64,000 bases of DNA from Loktanella sp. SALINAS62 (GCF_018263905.1 NZ_JAAFZU010000008.1:1-64000); one strand, 5' to 3'. Shown: positions 32,510 to 43,513, numbered from the stretch's first letter. The notes: generated by a model not told the origin, from the letters alone. Made by a program: numbers and translations.

Positions 32510-34009
32510 TCAAAATCCGACGTCGCCGCCGCCGTTTTCCTGCCACGGCTTCACAAGGTTGCCAAAGCGGGTAAACCGGCCCTCGAACGACAACTCAACG
32601 GTGCCGATGGGGCCGTGGCGCTGTTTGCCGATGACGACTTCGGCCTTACCACGCAGGCGTTCCATTTCTTCTTGCCACATGGCGATCTTTTCCATCTCGT
32701 GATCGCCGGGTTTTTCGCGTTCTTTATAATACTCTTCGCGGAACACGAACATCACCACATCGGCGTCCTGCTCGATTGATCCGGATTCGCGCAGGTCGGA
32801 CAATTGCGGGCGCTTGTCCTCGCGGCTTTCGACCTGACGCGACAGCTGCGACAGCGCGATCACGGGGATGTTCAGCTCTTTGGCGATCGCCTTGAGCCCC
32901 ATCGTGATTTCCGAAATTTCATTGACCCGGTTTTCACCCTTGCCGGTGCCGCGCACCAGTTGCAGGTAATCGACCACCAGCACGTCCAGACCATGCGTCC
33001 GCTTCAGGCGGCGGGCACGGGCGGCAAGCTGCGAAATCGGCAGGGCAGGCGTGTCGTCGATAAACAGCGGGCAGGATTCCAACTGCTTGGCGGCATCAAC
33101 AAAGCGGCGGAACTCGACCTCTGACATATCGCCGCGCCGGATCTGTTCCGACGGCACCTCTGCCGCCTCGGACAGGATACGGGCGGCCAATTGTTCGGCC
33201 GACATTTCCAGACTGTAGAACCCGACGACACCGCCGTTCACCGCACCTTCGCTGCCATCGGGCAGGGTGCCTTTTTTATAGGCCTTGGCAATATTGTAGG
33301 CGATGTTGGTCGCAAGCGATGTCTTGCCCATCGACGGACGACCGGCCAGGATCAAAAGGTCGGATTTATGCAATCCGCCCAGCTTCTTGTCCAGATCGTG
33401 CAGGCCGGTGGATACGCCCGCCAGCCCGCCGTCGCGCTGATACGCGGCGTTGGCCACGTTGACCGCATCGGTGACCGCACGCAGGAACGACTGGAACCCG
33501 CTGTCTGCTGTCCCGCTTTCGGCCAGTGCATAAAGAGCCTGTTCCGCCTCGACGATCTGGTCTTTCGGTTCAGATGACACTTCGACCTTGCCGGCTTTTG
33601 CCGATATGTCCTGACCAACCTTGATCAACTGCCGCCGGATCGCAAAATCATAGATCATCTGCGCATAGTCGCGCGCCGCAAATGCCGAAATGGCAGCGGC
33701 CGCTAGACGCACCAGATATGCCCCGCCGCCCAATTCCTTCAGGCCTTCGTCGTCTTCCATGTAGCTTTTCAGCGTGACGGGGCTGGCCAGCGCATTCTTG
33801 GCCAGACGGGCGGCGGCACATTCGAAAATCCGGGCGTGCACGGGGTCATAAAAATGCTGCGGCCCGACAATGGACGCGATGCGGTCAAAGATGTCGTTGT
33901 TGGTCAGGATCGCGCCCAACAGCTGTTGTTCAGCCTCGATCGAATGGGGCATCTGGTCTGCGGGTGCTTCTTGGGCGCCATTGGGATTGAATACCGTGCT
34001 GTCGTTCAT
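32510..34009 (-). CDS. dnaB: Replicative DNA helicase
   Basis: 499 residues. DnaB N-terminal domain (MPHSIEAEQQLLGAIL) and RecA-like domain with Walker A LAGRPSMGKTSLA, Walker B VLVVDYLQLV and ALSQLSRQVESREDKRP. It unwinds DNA ahead of the replisome as a hexamer. No intein is present. ATG 34009 starts the conserved frame. Confidence 0.97.
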   Translation of the reverse strand: MNDSTVFNPNGAQEAPADQMPHSIEAEQQLLGAILTNNDIFDRIASIVGPQHFYDPVHARIFECAAARLAKNALASPVTLKSYMEDDEGLKELGGGAYLVRLAAAAISAFAARDYAQMIYDFAIRRQLIKVGQDISAKAGKVEVSSEPKDQIVEAEQALYALAESGTADSGFQSFLRAVTDAVNVANAAYQRDGGLAGVSTGLHDLDKKLGGLHKSDLLILAGRPSMGKTSLATNIAYNIAKAYKKGTLPDGSEGAVNGGVVGFYSLEMSAEQLAARILSEAAEVPSEQIRRGDMSEVEFRRFVDAAKQLESCPLFIDDTPALPISQLAARARRLKRTHGLDVLVVDYLQLVRGTGKGENRVNEISEITMGLKAIAKELNIPVIALSQLSRQVESREDKRPQLSDLRESGSIEQDADVVMFVFREEYYKEREKPGDHEMEKIAMWQEEMERLRGKAEVVIGKQRHGPIGTVELSFEGRFTRFGNLVKPWQENGGGDVGF

Positions 34010-34124
34010 GTGCTGTCCCCTGATCCCCTGACGCTTGTGCCGCGTCTAACTTAACAGTGCTGCCGTCTCAAATTGTATGTTTTTGTGGATAAGTGGCGCA
34101 GGCCATGGACGCGGGCGGCCTGTC

Positions 34125-34179
34125 CTTCTTCTTGCCAAAAATATCCCGGGGGTCCGGGGGCAGCGCACCCGGTCCGGCG
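34125..34179 (+). repeat. Dispersed intergenic repeat, copy A
   Basis: Contains CTTCTTGCCAAAAATATCCC followed by a GC hairpin-like part (GGGGGTCCGGGGGCAGCGC). It shares the CTTGCC-x-AAATA core with copies at 39498, 43474, 46012 and 56867. It lies between dnaB and pyrE. Confidence 0.7.
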
Positions 34180-34197
34180 TTACACTGTCGCGCGCGA

Positions 34198-34875
34198 TCA
34201 GACCATGACGCCGGGCTGCCAGCCGTTGGGATCGCGCAGATAGGATTCGACGGTATCCAGTGTCGCTGCGTCAAAGCTGTCTTTGGCGCGCGCGGCTTCC
34301 AGCACATCCCACCAGGTACAAAGGGAAATCAGCTTGACCCCGTGTGCCGCCAGCGATTCCTCGACCCCGGCAAAGATCCCGTAGAAAAAGATCACCGCAG
34401 TTGCGTTGCAGGTCGCGCCCGTGTCGCGGATCGCATCGACAAAGGACAGTTTCGATCCCCCGTCGGTGGTCAGATCCTCGACCAACAGGACGCGCTGACC
34501 TTCGGTCATGACGCCTTCGATCCGGGCGTTGCGGCCATAGCCCTTGGGCTTTTTGCGCACATAGGTCATCGGCAGGGCCATGCGTTCTGCGACCAGCGCG
34601 GAAAACGGGATCCCTGCGGTTTCACCGCCCGCGATGTTGTCGAACGCTTCAAAGCCGCAGTCGCGCATCACGCTGACGGTCAGGAAATCCATCAGCGTGG
34701 ACCGGATGCGGGGATAGGAAATCAGTTTGCGGCAATCCACATAGGTCGGCGCCTGTTTGCCCGATGCATGGGTGAACGGCGTCGTCGCGTTGAAATCGAT
34801 GGCCCCGATTTCCAGCAGCATCGATGCGGTCAGGCGCGCCATTTCGGCTTTATCGGGAAAGGACGAAGGAATCAT
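34198..34875 (-). CDS. pyrE: Orotate phosphoribosyltransferase
   Basis: 225 residues. It joins orotate and PRPP to give OMP in pyrimidine synthesis. The PRPP motif is [14 protein letters not shown], and the Lys-rich [13 protein letters not shown] loop is typical. It lies downstream of pyrC on the same strand with a 218-base gap. Confidence 0.95.
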   Translation of the reverse strand: MIPSSFPDKAEMARLTASMLLEIGAIDFNATTPFTHASGKQAPTYVDCRKLISYPRIRSTLMDFLTVSVMRDCGFEAFDNIAGGETAGIPFSALVAERMALPMTYVRKKPKGYGRNARIEGVMTEGQRVLLVEDLTTDGGSKLSFVDAIRDTGATCNATAVIFFYGIFAGVEESLAAHGVKLISLCTWWDVLEAARAKDSFDAATLDTVESYLRDPNGWQPGVMV

Positions 34876-35093
34876 GGCGCGGCTCCTGCTGTTTGGCTGG
34901 CGCGGGTTTAGGGCGTTTGTAGCCCGTTGTTAAGGGTATGTCTGCGCATCCACCGCGATACAGCTGCATCAACCGACCCGGCCCCGTGGGGTTGATAACT
35001 GCTGGGGCAAAGTGCAGCGATTTTCGCGGTCAGATTTGGCGCGGGATCAGTTCTAATTTCCCCATGTTCCCGCGACGATGGATTTAGCACAGC

Positions 35094-36146
35094 TTAGCTT
35101 TCAACCCGCCAGTGCAGCGCGAACCCGGGATCGAACACGGTCACGGGGCCGTCTTTGGTCTGGATGTGGCTGGGGTAGCTGACCGGATCACCCTTTACCA
35201 AACGGATCGTGTTAGTGTTCGGGGGCAGGCCATAGAACGCCGGGCCGTTCAGGGAGGTAAACGCCTCTAGCTTGCCCAGTTTTCCTGCTACGTCAAAGAC
35301 TTCGGCAAGGCAGGATATCGTGTTGGGGGCGCTGAACACGCCCGCACATCCGCATTCCTGCAATTTGCGCGCATCGGTGTGCGGTGCGCTGTCGGTGCCG
35401 AGGAAAAACCGCGTGTCACCCGATACCGCCGCCTGCACCAGCGCGATGCGGTGCTTTTCGCGTTTGGCCACCGGCAGGCAGTAATAATGTGGCCGGATAC
35501 CGCCAGCAAGGATGTGGTTGCGGTTGATGATCAGGTGATGTGTCGTGATCGTCGCGGCCAGATTCTTGGGCGTGTCGCGCACATAATCGACCGCGTCTTC
35601 GGTGGTGACGTGTTCCATGATGATCCGCAGATCGGGGTTTTTCTTGCGGATCGGTTTGAGCACCTTGTCGATGAACACCGCCTCGCGGTCAAAGATATCG
35701 ACAGCCGGGTCGGTGACTTCACCGTGGACGCACAGCGGCATGCCGATGGCGGCCATCCGGTCCAGCACCGGGCGTACCTTGTCGAAATCGCGCACGCCGG
35801 ATGCGGAATTGGTTGTGGCCCCCGCCGGATACAATTTTACCGCCGTGGCGATCCCGTCCCGATGGGCACGTTCCACATCGTCAGGGTCGGTATCTTCGGT
35901 CAGATACAGCGTCATCAGCGGGGTAAAAGACGCACCCGGCGGCATCGCGGCCAGGATGCGGTCACGGTAGCCGCTGGCATCCGACGCGGTCACCACCGGT
36001 GGCACAAGGTTCGGCATGATGATCGCCCGACCGAAATGGCGGGTGGTTTCAGGCAGCACGGCCTGCAACATCGCACCGTCACGCAAGTGAAGGTGCCAGT
36101 CGTCGGGGCGGCGGATAGTCAGGTCGGTCAGGTGTTTGTCAGGCAT
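35094..36146 (-). CDS. pyrC: Dihydroorotase
   Basis: 350 residues. Zinc amidohydrolase that closes carbamoyl-aspartate. The metal ligands HxH are in DWHLHLRDG, the carboxylated Lys in [13 protein letters not shown], and the Asp in [10 protein letters not shown]. This is the short, E. coli-type (class II) enzyme. It is paired with pyrE. Confidence 0.95.
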   Translation of the reverse strand: MPDKHLTDLTIRRPDDWHLHLRDGAMLQAVLPETTRHFGRAIIMPNLVPPVVTASDASGYRDRILAAMPPGASFTPLMTLYLTEDTDPDDVERAHRDGIATAVKLYPAGATTNSASGVRDFDKVRPVLDRMAAIGMPLCVHGEVTDPAVDIFDREAVFIDKVLKPIRKKNPDLRIIMEHVTTEDAVDYVRDTPKNLAATITTHHLIINRNHILAGGIRPHYYCLPVAKREKHRIALVQAAVSGDTRFFLGTDSAPHTDARKLQECGCAGVFSAPNTISCLAEVFDVAGKLGKLEAFTSLNGPAFYGLPPNTNTIRLVKGDPVSYPSHIQTKDGPVTVFDPGFALHWRVES

Positions 36147-36195
36147 GGCAGCCCATTACACCGAACAGCGCGGCCTGACCAGATGATCTGATTGA

Positions 36196-37149
36196 TCAGG
36201 CGGTTTCTGCATCCTGCTGGGCCGCGGCGGGCAGCGGTTCGCCCATATCCTGCAACTGCTTTGCAATATAGCCGTTGGGGCCGCGCGCCAGCACGGCACG
36301 GCACATCATGACCGCCAGCCGGTCATGGCCTGAATCCAGCAAACGTTTCAGCAGGTTTTTCAGATAGGGGCCGGATCGCTTGCGCTTTTGCATCAAGGCG
36401 CCGAACTTTGCGTGGTTCAGGGTGCCGTCCATCGCGCCGTAGATCAGATCGTCCAGCACGCCCAGCGTGTCGAACATCACGTCCAGACGTCCGCCCAGCC
36501 CGGTCACCCGCAGCATCGTCGCATTAGGTTTGGTAAACAGGGCCGCGTGCATCGCGTCCAGCCGCTGTTGCGGCGAAAAAACCAGATAAGCGCGTTCCAC
36601 CGCATCGATCATGTCGGGCGCATACCCGTAGCGAGAGGTAAAGTTTTGCCCCCGGTTTTTCACGAACCGCATGTCCCAGCCGGTAACGGCGGGGTCCAGC
36701 GTGGCCTGCGGACGCAGGGCCAGCACGCGCGCGCCCGGTGCCGCAACTGCATAAGCTGCCGCTGCATAACCGCCCGACTGCGCGCCGAAGAACAGCACGT
36801 CTTCAAAGTCTTCAAAAAACCCGTCGTCGATCAGCCGGTCGAAATGGCGGTAGATACGCTCTTCGCGGAACCAGCTTTCGCCCTTGCTGATGATCGCCAG
36901 ATGCGACCACCCTTCGTTCCGCGCAAAGGCAAAGCCGCGTGGCGCCGCATCCGACAGGTTCATGACCTCTGCGGCGTTTTCAAACGTGACCAGCAGTTTT
37001 GGTCCCGCGTCCAGAAAAGCGGCCACGTGCTGCTCTCCCAGTGGGACAAAGGAGCCATGTTCTTCGACCAGGTCTTCCAAAGCCTGAAGCCAATCGTCGA
37101 TGTCCAGACCCCGAAGGTCCGTTTCAAAGGCCAGCTTGTGATCGGTCAT
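36196..37149 (-). CDS. Conserved protein with alpha/beta-hydrolase-like motif
   Basis: 317 residues, soluble. A nucleophile-elbow-like GAQSGGYAAAAYA lies at about 143-155, but other catalytic residues of the hydrolase fold are not obvious. Roseobacter homologues are sometimes labelled PAPS reductase, which nothing in this sequence supports (no Cys pairs, no PP-loop). It is a separate minus-strand gene 49 bases upstream of the pyrC start. The function is unknown. Confidence 0.65.
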   Translation of the reverse strand: MTDHKLAFETDLRGLDIDDWLQALEDLVEEHGSFVPLGEQHVAAFLDAGPKLLVTFENAAEVMNLSDAAPRGFAFARNEGWSHLAIISKGESWFREERIYRHFDRLIDDGFFEDFEDVLFFGAQSGGYAAAAYAVAAPGARVLALRPQATLDPAVTGWDMRFVKNRGQNFTSRYGYAPDMIDAVERAYLVFSPQQRLDAMHAALFTKPNATMLRVTGLGGRLDVMFDTLGVLDDLIYGAMDGTLNHAKFGALMQKRKRSGPYLKNLLKRLLDSGHDRLAVMMCRAVLARGPNGYIAKQLQDMGEPLPAAAQQDAETA

Positions 37150-37243
37150 GGCAGTTCTCCGCAGTTCTCTTATGATCCATGCGGGACCATTGGGGCGAAA
37201 TTGGGCTTCCTACGCGCCGCTTTTGGGACGGTGCCTGGCATGG

Positions 37244-38470
37244 TTAAAAAAATGCCTGCAACCCGGTCTGCGCCCGCCCCAGAATAAGCGCATGCACGTC
37301 ATGGGTGCCTTCGTAGGTGTTCACCGTTTCGAGATTGATCATGTGGCGCATCACGTGAAAATCCTCTGCGATGCCGTTGCCGCCGTGCATGTCGCGGGCG
37401 TGCCGGGCGATATCCAGTGCCTTGCCGCAGTTGTTGCGCTTGATCAGGCTGATCATTTCAGGCGCGGCCTGCCCGGTTTCCATCAGGCGCCCCACCTGCA
37501 ACGACGCTTGCAGACCCAGCGCGATTTCGGTCTGCATGTCTGCCAGTTTTTTCTGGAACAACTGTGTCTGCGCCAGCGGGCGGCCAAATTGCCTGCGGTC
37601 CAGCCCGTATTGGCGCGCGGCGTGCCAGCAGGCTTCTGCCGCACCCATGACGCCCCAACTGATGCCGTACCGCGCCCTGTTCAGGCAGCCGAACGGTCCT
37701 TTCAGCCCCTGAACGCCCGGTAACAGCGCCGACGCGCCGACGCGCACATCTTTCATCACGATCTCGCCGGTGACCGATGCGCGCAGCGACAGCTTGCCGC
37801 CGATTTTCGGCGCGGTCAGCCCCGGGGTGTCCCGGTCCAGCACGAAACCGCGGATCTTGCCGTCGTGGGCATCGGATTTGGCCCAGACCACGAAAACATC
37901 CGCGATGGGTGCGTTGGAAATCCACATCTTTGACCCGTTCAGGATATAGCCGTCGCCGTCCTTGCGGGCCGTTGTCTTCATCCCGCCGGGGTCCGATCCG
38001 GCATCGGGTTCGGTCAGGCCGAAACAACCGATCAATGTGCCCGCGGCCAAACCGGGCAGATATTTCTGCTTTTGCGCCTCTGATCCATAGGCATGGATCG
38101 GATACATCACCAGCGAGGACTGCACCGACATCATCGACCGATAGCCCGAATCCACGCGTTCGATTTCGCGCGCGACCAGACCATAGGTCACGTAACCGGC
38201 ACCCAGACCGCCAAATTCTTCGGGAATCGTGATGCCCAGCAGGCCCGCGTCGCCCATCGCGCGGAAAATTTCGGGTGTGACGGTGGCATCGCGGTTTGCT
38301 GCGGTCACGACGGGCATCAGCGACTGGTCGGCAAAGGCGCGCGCCGCATCACGCAGCATCCGTTCGTCCTGCGTCAGTTGGTCTTCCAGCCGCAGTGGAT
38401 CGTCCCATACAAACGGGCCCAGATCCGGTCCGAATCCTGTCGCGCTATCCTGCGGTGTCTGGTCTTTCAT
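37244..38470 (-). CDS. gcdH: Glutaryl-CoA dehydrogenase
   Basis: 408 residues. FAD enzyme that oxidises and decarboxylates glutaryl-CoA to crotonyl-CoA in lysine/tryptophan degradation. The N-terminal pattern [27 protein letters not shown] is specific to GcdH among acyl-CoA dehydrogenases. The catalytic Glu lies in [18 protein letters not shown] chose ATG 38470; the frame extends to 38494. It is divergent from the cox-type operon. Confidence 0.9.
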   Translation of the reverse strand: MKDQTPQDSATGFGPDLGPFVWDDPLRLEDQLTQDERMLRDAARAFADQSLMPVVTAANRDATVTPEIFRAMGDAGLLGITIPEEFGGLGAGYVTYGLVAREIERVDSGYRSMMSVQSSLVMYPIHAYGSEAQKQKYLPGLAAGTLIGCFGLTEPDAGSDPGGMKTTARKDGDGYILNGSKMWISNAPIADVFVVWAKSDAHDGKIRGFVLDRDTPGLTAPKIGGKLSLRASVTGEIVMKDVRVGASALLPGVQGLKGPFGCLNRARYGISWGVMGAAEACWHAARQYGLDRRQFGRPLAQTQLFQKKLADMQTEIALGLQASLQVGRLMETGQAAPEMISLIKRNNCGKALDIARHARDMHGGNGIAEDFHVMRHMINLETVNTYEGTHDVHALILGRAQTGLQAFF

Positions 38471-38591
38471 CGGATCAATCCCTGTTTGCGGCATTTATCG
38501 TACATTACGACCTTCGGCGCGCACAGTCCACGGGGCGCTTGACGCCGTCACGGTGCAGTGTTGGTCTGTGACCAGACCGGGGAGGGTTCAA

Positions 38592-39494
38592 ATGCAATTC
38601 GATACCATCAACGCCGTGCAGGCCGGGCTGGCCGAACAGGACTATATCTGCGGGCGCAGCCTTGCGACGGTCACGTTCCTTGCGCTGAAACTTGGCCGTC
38701 CCCTGTTTCTCGAAGGCGAGGCCGGCACCGGCAAGACCGAAATTGCCAAGGCCATCGCAGCTGCATTGGGGCGGCGCCTGATCCGTCTGCAATGCTACGA
38801 AGGTCTGGACGCCGCCGCTGCGGTTTACGAATGGAACTTTGCCGAACAGATGATCGCCATCCGCACGGCAGAAGCCACGGGCGGTGCGGATCGCGACGCG
38901 TTAAAATCCGAACTCTTTACCAAAGACTATCTGATCGAACGTCCGCTCTTGCAGGCGATGCGCCCCCAGCCCGGTGGCGCACCGGTGCTGCTGATCGACG
39001 AGCTTGACCGCACCGACGCCCCCTTCGAGGCGTTCTTGCTGGAAGCGCTGTCCGATTTTCAGGTGACGATACCGGAACTGGGCACGATCAAAGCGCCCGA
39101 ACCGCCCATCGTGATCCTGACATCGAACCGCACCCGCGAAGTCCATGACGCGCTCAAACGCCGCTGCCTGTATCACTGGGTCGATTACCCGGAATTCGAC
39201 CGCGAAATCGCCATTCTGAACGCCCGCGCGCCCGAAGCCTCGGCAGCACTATCGCGTGAAGTCGTGGCTTTCGTCCAGCGGCTGCGCACAGAAGACCTGT
39301 TCAAAAAACCCGGTGTCGCTGAAACCATCGACTGGGCCAAATGCCTGCTGGCGCTGGATGTGATCGACCTGTCACCTGCGGTCATCGCCGACACGCTGGG
39401 TGCGATTCTGAAATATCAGGACGACATCCAGAAAATCGAAGGCTCCAAGGCCAAGCAGATCCTGGACGAGGCGCGCGCCGCGATTCCCGCGTGA
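38592..39494 (+). CDS. coxD: MoxR-type AAA ATPase (CoxD)
   Basis: 300 residues. Walker A EGEAGTGKTEIAKAI, Walker B VLLIDELDRTD and sensor ILTSNRTREV. MoxR ATPases of this type sit in CO-dehydrogenase clusters, where CoxD acts with the vWA protein CoxE in maturing the [CuSMoO2] or related active site. ATG 38592 has GGAGGG 5 bases upstream. A long upstream extension of the frame is antisense to gcdH. It is the first gene of a seven-gene unit. Confidence 0.92.
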   Translation: MQFDTINAVQAGLAEQDYICGRSLATVTFLALKLGRPLFLEGEAGTGKTEIAKAIAAALGRRLIRLQCYEGLDAAAAVYEWNFAEQMIAIRTAEATGGADRDALKSELFTKDYLIERPLLQAMRPQPGGAPVLLIDELDRTDAPFEAFLLEALSDFQVTIPELGTIKAPEPPIVILTSNRTREVHDALKRRCLYHWVDYPEFDREIAILNARAPEASAALSREVVAFVQRLRTEDLFKKPGVAETIDWAKCLLALDVIDLSPAVIADTLGAILKYQDDIQKIEGSKAKQILDEARAAIPA

Positions 39495-39497
39495 TGC

Positions 39498-39555
39498 ATC
39501 ATCTTGCCCGAAATACTCCACGGGGATCCGGGGGTGTGAAACCCCCGGTCTGCGG
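39498..39555 (+). repeat. Dispersed intergenic repeat, copy B
   Basis: CATCATCTTGCCCGAAATACTCC is followed by a perfect GGGGGT/ACCCCC hairpin at 39530-39546. It fills the gap between coxD and coxE and leaves no obvious ribosome binding site for the latter. Confidence 0.7.
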
Positions 39556-39558
39556 CGG

Positions 39559-40875
39559 ATGGTAGAACTCGCCGACCTTGAACTGCCAGATAACCCCAAA
39601 CTGGCCCAGAACATCGCGCATTTCGCGCGGGCGCTGCGCCGTGCCGGATTGCCCATCGGGCCGGGCCGGGTGATCGATGCCGTGCGCGCGGTGCAGGTGG
39701 CGGGATTTACCGACCGGATGGATTTCTACTGGACCCTGCACGCCAGTTTCGTGTCCAAACGCGAAGAACAGGCAATCTTTGGCCAGATTTTCCGATTGTA
39801 TTGGCGTGATCCGCGCTTTCTGGAACAGATGATGTCCTTCATGCAGCCAATGGTGCGCGGCGTGGCCGAAGACCGCAAGGCGCAGGCCGCTGAAAAACGC
39901 GCGGCAGAGGCGTTGCTGGATGGCGAAGAACGCGACATCCCCGCACGCGAAGACGATGCAAAGGAAGATGAAATCCTGCTGGATATCGACGCCAGCCAGA
40001 CGATCAGCGCGCAGGAAAGGCTGCGCACGTTGGATTTTGAGCAGATGAGCCTGTCGGAAATGGCCGATGCGCGCCGTATCCTTGCGCGGATGTCGCTGCC
40101 GGTGCAGCCGTTGCAGTCGCGGCGCACGCAGAACCTGCCGGGGCGCATTCCGGATTGGCGCGGCACCCAGCGGCTGGCGATGCGGCGGGGCGGGGAAATC
40201 ATGGATTTCGCCACCAAACGTCGCCGCCTACGCTATCCCAATCTGGTGGTGTTGTGCGATATTTCGGGGTCGATGTCGCAATATTCCCGCGCCGTGCTGC
40301 ATTTCGTCCATGGTGTCGCCAACGCACAGGGGCAGGGGTGGGCGCAGGTCCATGCCTTTACGTTCGGCACGCGGCTGACGAACATTACCCGGCATCTGCG
40401 CACCCGTGACGTGGATGCCGCCCTTGCCGCTGCAGGCGCAGAAGCGCAGGATTGGGAAGGCGGCACACGCATTGCCGCCTGCCTGCATGATTTCAACCGT
40501 GACTGGTCGCGCCGCGTCATGGGGCAGGGGGCGGTCGTGCTGCTGATCACCGATGGACTGGACCGCGACCCGACGGCCGATCTGGGCCGTGAAATGCAGC
40601 GCCTGTCACTGACGGCCCGGCAGTTGATCTGGCTGAACCCGTTGTTGCGCTGGGATGGCTTCGCACCCAAGGCAAAGGGGATCGCCGCGATGCTGCCGCA
40701 TGTGTCCAGTTTCCGATCCGGTCACAACATCGCGTCGCTTGCAGGTCTGGCAGCGGCCTTGTCACGCCCCGACGATACGGGCGAAAAGAACCGCCTGATG
40801 AAAGCGATGACCGACACCGGTTTGGCCAAGCCCGACCACCCTTTTGCCTTTACCGGCGCGACCAATACCCAATGA
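39559..40875 (+). CDS. coxE: vWA domain protein (CoxE)
   Basis: 438 residues. The N-terminal ALRRAGLPIGPGRVIDAV motif and the MIDAS site DISGSMSQYSR (about residue 231) with ITDGLDRD mark the CoxE-like vWA family. The metal-dependent adhesion site is intact. Known CoxE acts with CoxD in metal-cluster assembly. The ATG at 39559 follows the dispersed repeat and has a poor ribosome binding site. Confidence 0.92.
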   Translation: MVELADLELPDNPKLAQNIAHFARALRRAGLPIGPGRVIDAVRAVQVAGFTDRMDFYWTLHASFVSKREEQAIFGQIFRLYWRDPRFLEQMMSFMQPMVRGVAEDRKAQAAEKRAAEALLDGEERDIPAREDDAKEDEILLDIDASQTISAQERLRTLDFEQMSLSEMADARRILARMSLPVQPLQSRRTQNLPGRIPDWRGTQRLAMRRGGEIMDFATKRRRLRYPNLVVLCDISGSMSQYSRAVLHFVHGVANAQGQGWAQVHAFTFGTRLTNITRHLRTRDVDAALAAAGAEAQDWEGGTRIAACLHDFNRDWSRRVMGQGAVVLLITDGLDRDPTADLGREMQRLSLTARQLIWLNPLLRWDGFAPKAKGIAAMLPHVSSFRSGHNIASLAGLAAALSRPDDTGEKNRLMKAMTDTGLAKPDHPFAFTGATNTQ

Positions 40876-40885
40876 TAGGTTCACC

Positions 40886-41851
40886 ATGACACCGCATCTT
40901 TTGACCCTTGCACTGGACTGGCACCGCGCGGGCCGCACCGTCGCTGTCGCCACGGTCATCGAAACATGGGGCAGTGCGCCGCGCGCTGTCGGATCGCTGC
41001 TGGTGATCGACGGCGACGGCAATATGGAAGGTTCGGTATCGGGCGGCTGCGTCGAAGGTGCCGTCATCATCGAAGCGCTGGACGCGGTGCAGGACGGTCG
41101 ACCGCGCCTGCTGGATTACGGCGTCAGCGATGACGAAGCGTTTGCCGTCGGGTTGGCCTGTGGCGGGCGTATCCGGGTGCTGGTGGAACCGGTCGGCCCC
41201 GCAATGCCTGTCGCGCTGCTGGAAACCCTGTGCGATGCAATCGCGGCACGCAGGCCCGTGGCCTATGTGATCGATCTGGACGGCGACACACGGCGGACGG
41301 CACGGCGCGAGGCATTTCCGGACCGGTTCCGGCTGGACCGGTCCGGTGTCGAAGACGACGACCGCACATTTGTCGCGGTGCACAACCCGCCGTTGCGGAT
41401 GATCGTGGTGGGCGCCGTGCACATCGCGCAGGCGCTGTTGCCCATGGCGCGCGCCTGCGGCTTTGATCCTGTCCTGATCGATCCGCGCGGCGTTTTCGGC
41501 TCTGCCCAGCGGTTTCCGGGCGAGACCATCATCGAGGACTGGCCGGACGAGGCGATGACGGCACTTGGGCCCGATACACGCACCGCCGTCGTGACCCTGA
41601 CCCATGATCCGAAACTGGACGATCCCGCGATCATGCAGACGCTGCGGTCGGATGCCTTTTATCTGGGCTGTCTGGGGTCCACCCGGACCCACGCCAAACG
41701 GGTCACCCGGCTGCAGGACGCGGGGTTCGCCGCATCCGATATCGCGCGGATCAACGCGCCCGTCGGTCTTGATCTGGGTGGGCGGGCACCGGCTGAAATC
41801 GCGGTCAGCGTGATGGCGCAGATCATCGCCACCTTGCGAAAACCCGCATGA
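40886..41851 (+). CDS. XdhC/CoxI family protein
   Basis: 321 residues. The N-terminal XdhC domain (ATVIETWGSAPRAVGSLLVI, VSGGCVEGAVI) precedes a Rossmann domain (RMIVVGAVHIAQALLPMA, YLGCLGSTRTHAKR). XdhC proteins bind molybdopterin cofactor and deliver it, sulfurated, to xanthine-dehydrogenase-family enzymes. This fits an operon ending in such an enzyme. ATG 40886 lies 10 bases after the coxE stop. The stop overlaps the next ATG. Confidence 0.92.
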   Translation: MTPHLLTLALDWHRAGRTVAVATVIETWGSAPRAVGSLLVIDGDGNMEGSVSGGCVEGAVIIEALDAVQDGRPRLLDYGVSDDEAFAVGLACGGRIRVLVEPVGPAMPVALLETLCDAIAARRPVAYVIDLDGDTRRTARREAFPDRFRLDRSGVEDDDRTFVAVHNPPLRMIVVGAVHIAQALLPMARACGFDPVLIDPRGVFGSAQRFPGETIIEDWPDEAMTALGPDTRTAVVTLTHDPKLDDPAIMQTLRSDAFYLGCLGSTRTHAKRVTRLQDAGFAASDIARINAPVGLDLGGRAPAEIAVSVMAQIIATLRKPA

Positions 41852-42870
41852 GGTTCGGGCCGGTCGATGTGGCGGACGCGCTGGGCACGATCCTTGCGCA
41901 TTCACTGGACGCGCAGGGTGACGCCGGGCGCGACTACCGTGTGCGCAAGGGCACCGTGTTGACCGCCCGGCATCTGGGCGATCTTGGTCGTGCCGGGCAT
42001 GACGTGATCACAGTAGCGCGCCTTGATCCTGACGATCTGGATGAAAACACTGCAGCGCTGCGGTTGGCCCGTGCGCTGGTGCCTGCGGCTGTGACGGGCC
42101 TGCGCCTGACACCGGCCACCACGGGCCGGGTCAATATCATGGCTGATGGGCCCGGTGTTATCGGCATCGATGCGGCCATCGTCAACGCGGTCAACGCGGT
42201 CAGTCCCATGATCACCGTGGCAACCCTGCCGCCGCTGACGCGGGTCGATCCCGACACGCTGGTCGCCACGATCAAGATCATCGCATTCGGCGTGCCCGAC
42301 CGTGACATCGCACGGGCCTGTGATTTGGCGGGGGATATGCCCTTTCGCCTGCATGCACCCCGTATGACCAGTGCCACGCTGATCGAAACCACCACCGATG
42401 GCACGACCCCGAACCCCAAAGGCCGCAGGGCGCTGGCCGCGCGTCTGTCACGCCTGGGTCTGACCCTGTCCGAACGCGTCGTGGTGTCGCACAAGGCCCC
42501 CGAAATTGCTGCGGCGCTGCATGATGCGCCGGGTGCTGTTGTGTTCATTCTGACAGCGTCAGCCACGTCCGATGTCGCCGATACAGCGCCGACTGCCGTG
42601 ACGGACGCGGGCGGGTGGCTGATCCACTATGGGATGCCTGTTGATCCCGGCAACCTGCTTTTCATCGGGGCGCTGGGCGACAAGCCCGTGATCGGGTTGC
42701 CGGGCTGTGCCCGGTCGCCTGCGTTGAACGGGGCGGACTGGGTGCTGGAACGGGTGATTTGCGGTCTGCCGGTCGGGCCGTCCCAGATCGCGGCCATGGG
42801 GGTGGGTGGATTGCTCAAGGAGATTCCATCCCGGCCTTTGCCCCGCAGACGTGCCACCGACACGGCCTGA
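41848..42870 (+). CDS. Molybdopterin-binding (MoCF-domain) protein
   Basis: 340 residues. The C-terminal half resembles the molybdopterin-binding fold of MoeA/MogA ([29 protein letters not shown]). The N-terminal half carries a MoeA-like segment. In CO-dehydrogenase operons a similar protein is usually fused to MobA, but here no nucleotidyltransferase part is visible. It probably assists insertion of molybdenum or cytidylated cofactor. It is coupled to the XdhC-like gene by ATGA. Confidence 0.8.
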   Translation: MRFGPVDVADALGTILAHSLDAQGDAGRDYRVRKGTVLTARHLGDLGRAGHDVITVARLDPDDLDENTAALRLARALVPAAVTGLRLTPATTGRVNIMADGPGVIGIDAAIVNAVNAVSPMITVATLPPLTRVDPDTLVATIKIIAFGVPDRDIARACDLAGDMPFRLHAPRMTSATLIETTTDGTTPNPKGRRALAARLSRLGLTLSERVVVSHKAPEIAAALHDAPGAVVFILTASATSDVADTAPTAVTDAGGWLIHYGMPVDPGNLLFIGALGDKPVIGLPGCARSPALNGADWVLERVICGLPVGPSQIAAMGVGGLLKEIPSRPLPRRRATDTA

Positions 42871-42953
42871 TGCTGCGGCGCGGCGGGAAAGATACCTTCT
42901 CAGGTGCGATATAGAATGCTTTACTCTGACCAAGGCGTATTTGGGAGGACGTG

Positions 42954-43436
42954 ATGAAGTTATCTTTGAGAGTGAATGGCCGTGATGTGACCGGTGACGT
43001 CGAGGGACGGACGTTGCTGGTTGATTTCCTGCGCAACGACCTGCGCCTGACGGGGACGCACGTGGGATGTGACACATCGCAGTGCGGCGCCTGCACGGTG
43101 CATGTGGACGGCAAGCTGGTCAAATCCTGCACAATGTTCGCAGTCGAGGCCGATGGTGCAGAGGTCGCGACCATCGAAGGCGCCGCCGCACCGGACGGCA
43201 CGTTGTCAGTGATCCAGCAGGCGTTTCAGGACCATCACGGATTGCAGTGCGGATATTGTACGCCGGGGATGGTGATGACAGCGGCAAGCCTGTTGCGCGA
43301 GAATCCCAAACCGACCGAGCACGAGGTGCGCCAGTATCTGGAAGGTAATATCTGCCGCTGCACGGGCTACCACAACATCGTCAAGGCGATCATGGCCGCA
43401 TCCGGCCAAGAGATGCCGGCGATGGCTGCGGAATGA
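42954..43436 (+). CDS. coxS: CO dehydrogenase-type small subunit (2Fe-2S)
   Basis: 160 residues. The first cluster ligands lie in [16 protein letters not shown] and KSCTMFA. The second set lies in QCGYCTPGM and [12 protein letters not shown]. These are the two [2Fe-2S] clusters of xanthine-oxidase-family enzymes, passing electrons from the molybdenum site to FAD. ATG 42954 follows GGGAGG. The first of the three structural genes in S-L-M order. Confidence 0.94.
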   Translation: MKLSLRVNGRDVTGDVEGRTLLVDFLRNDLRLTGTHVGCDTSQCGACTVHVDGKLVKSCTMFAVEADGAEVATIEGAAAPDGTLSVIQQAFQDHHGLQCGYCTPGMVMTAASLLRENPKPTEHEVRQYLEGNICRCTGYHNIVKAIMAASGQEMPAMAAE

Positions 43437-43473
43437 TGCGCTGACGTGATGCGCTGACTGGTGCGCCATCAGG

Positions 43474-43513
43474 GCGGGCCGGAGGGATTTGAGTATTTTT
43501 GGCAAGATGATGC
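43474..43513 (-). repeat. Dispersed intergenic repeat, copy C
   Basis: Read on the minus strand it is GCATCATCTTGCCAAAAATACTC plus a short CCGGCC part, matching the core of copies A and B. It lies between coxS and coxL in the opposite orientation to copy B. Confidence 0.65.

Noticed and set aside
36196-37149. Annotation as PAPS reductase, as sometimes given to Roseobacter homologues
   Set aside because: No PP-loop or paired cysteines; the true reductase is cysH at 52166-52900.
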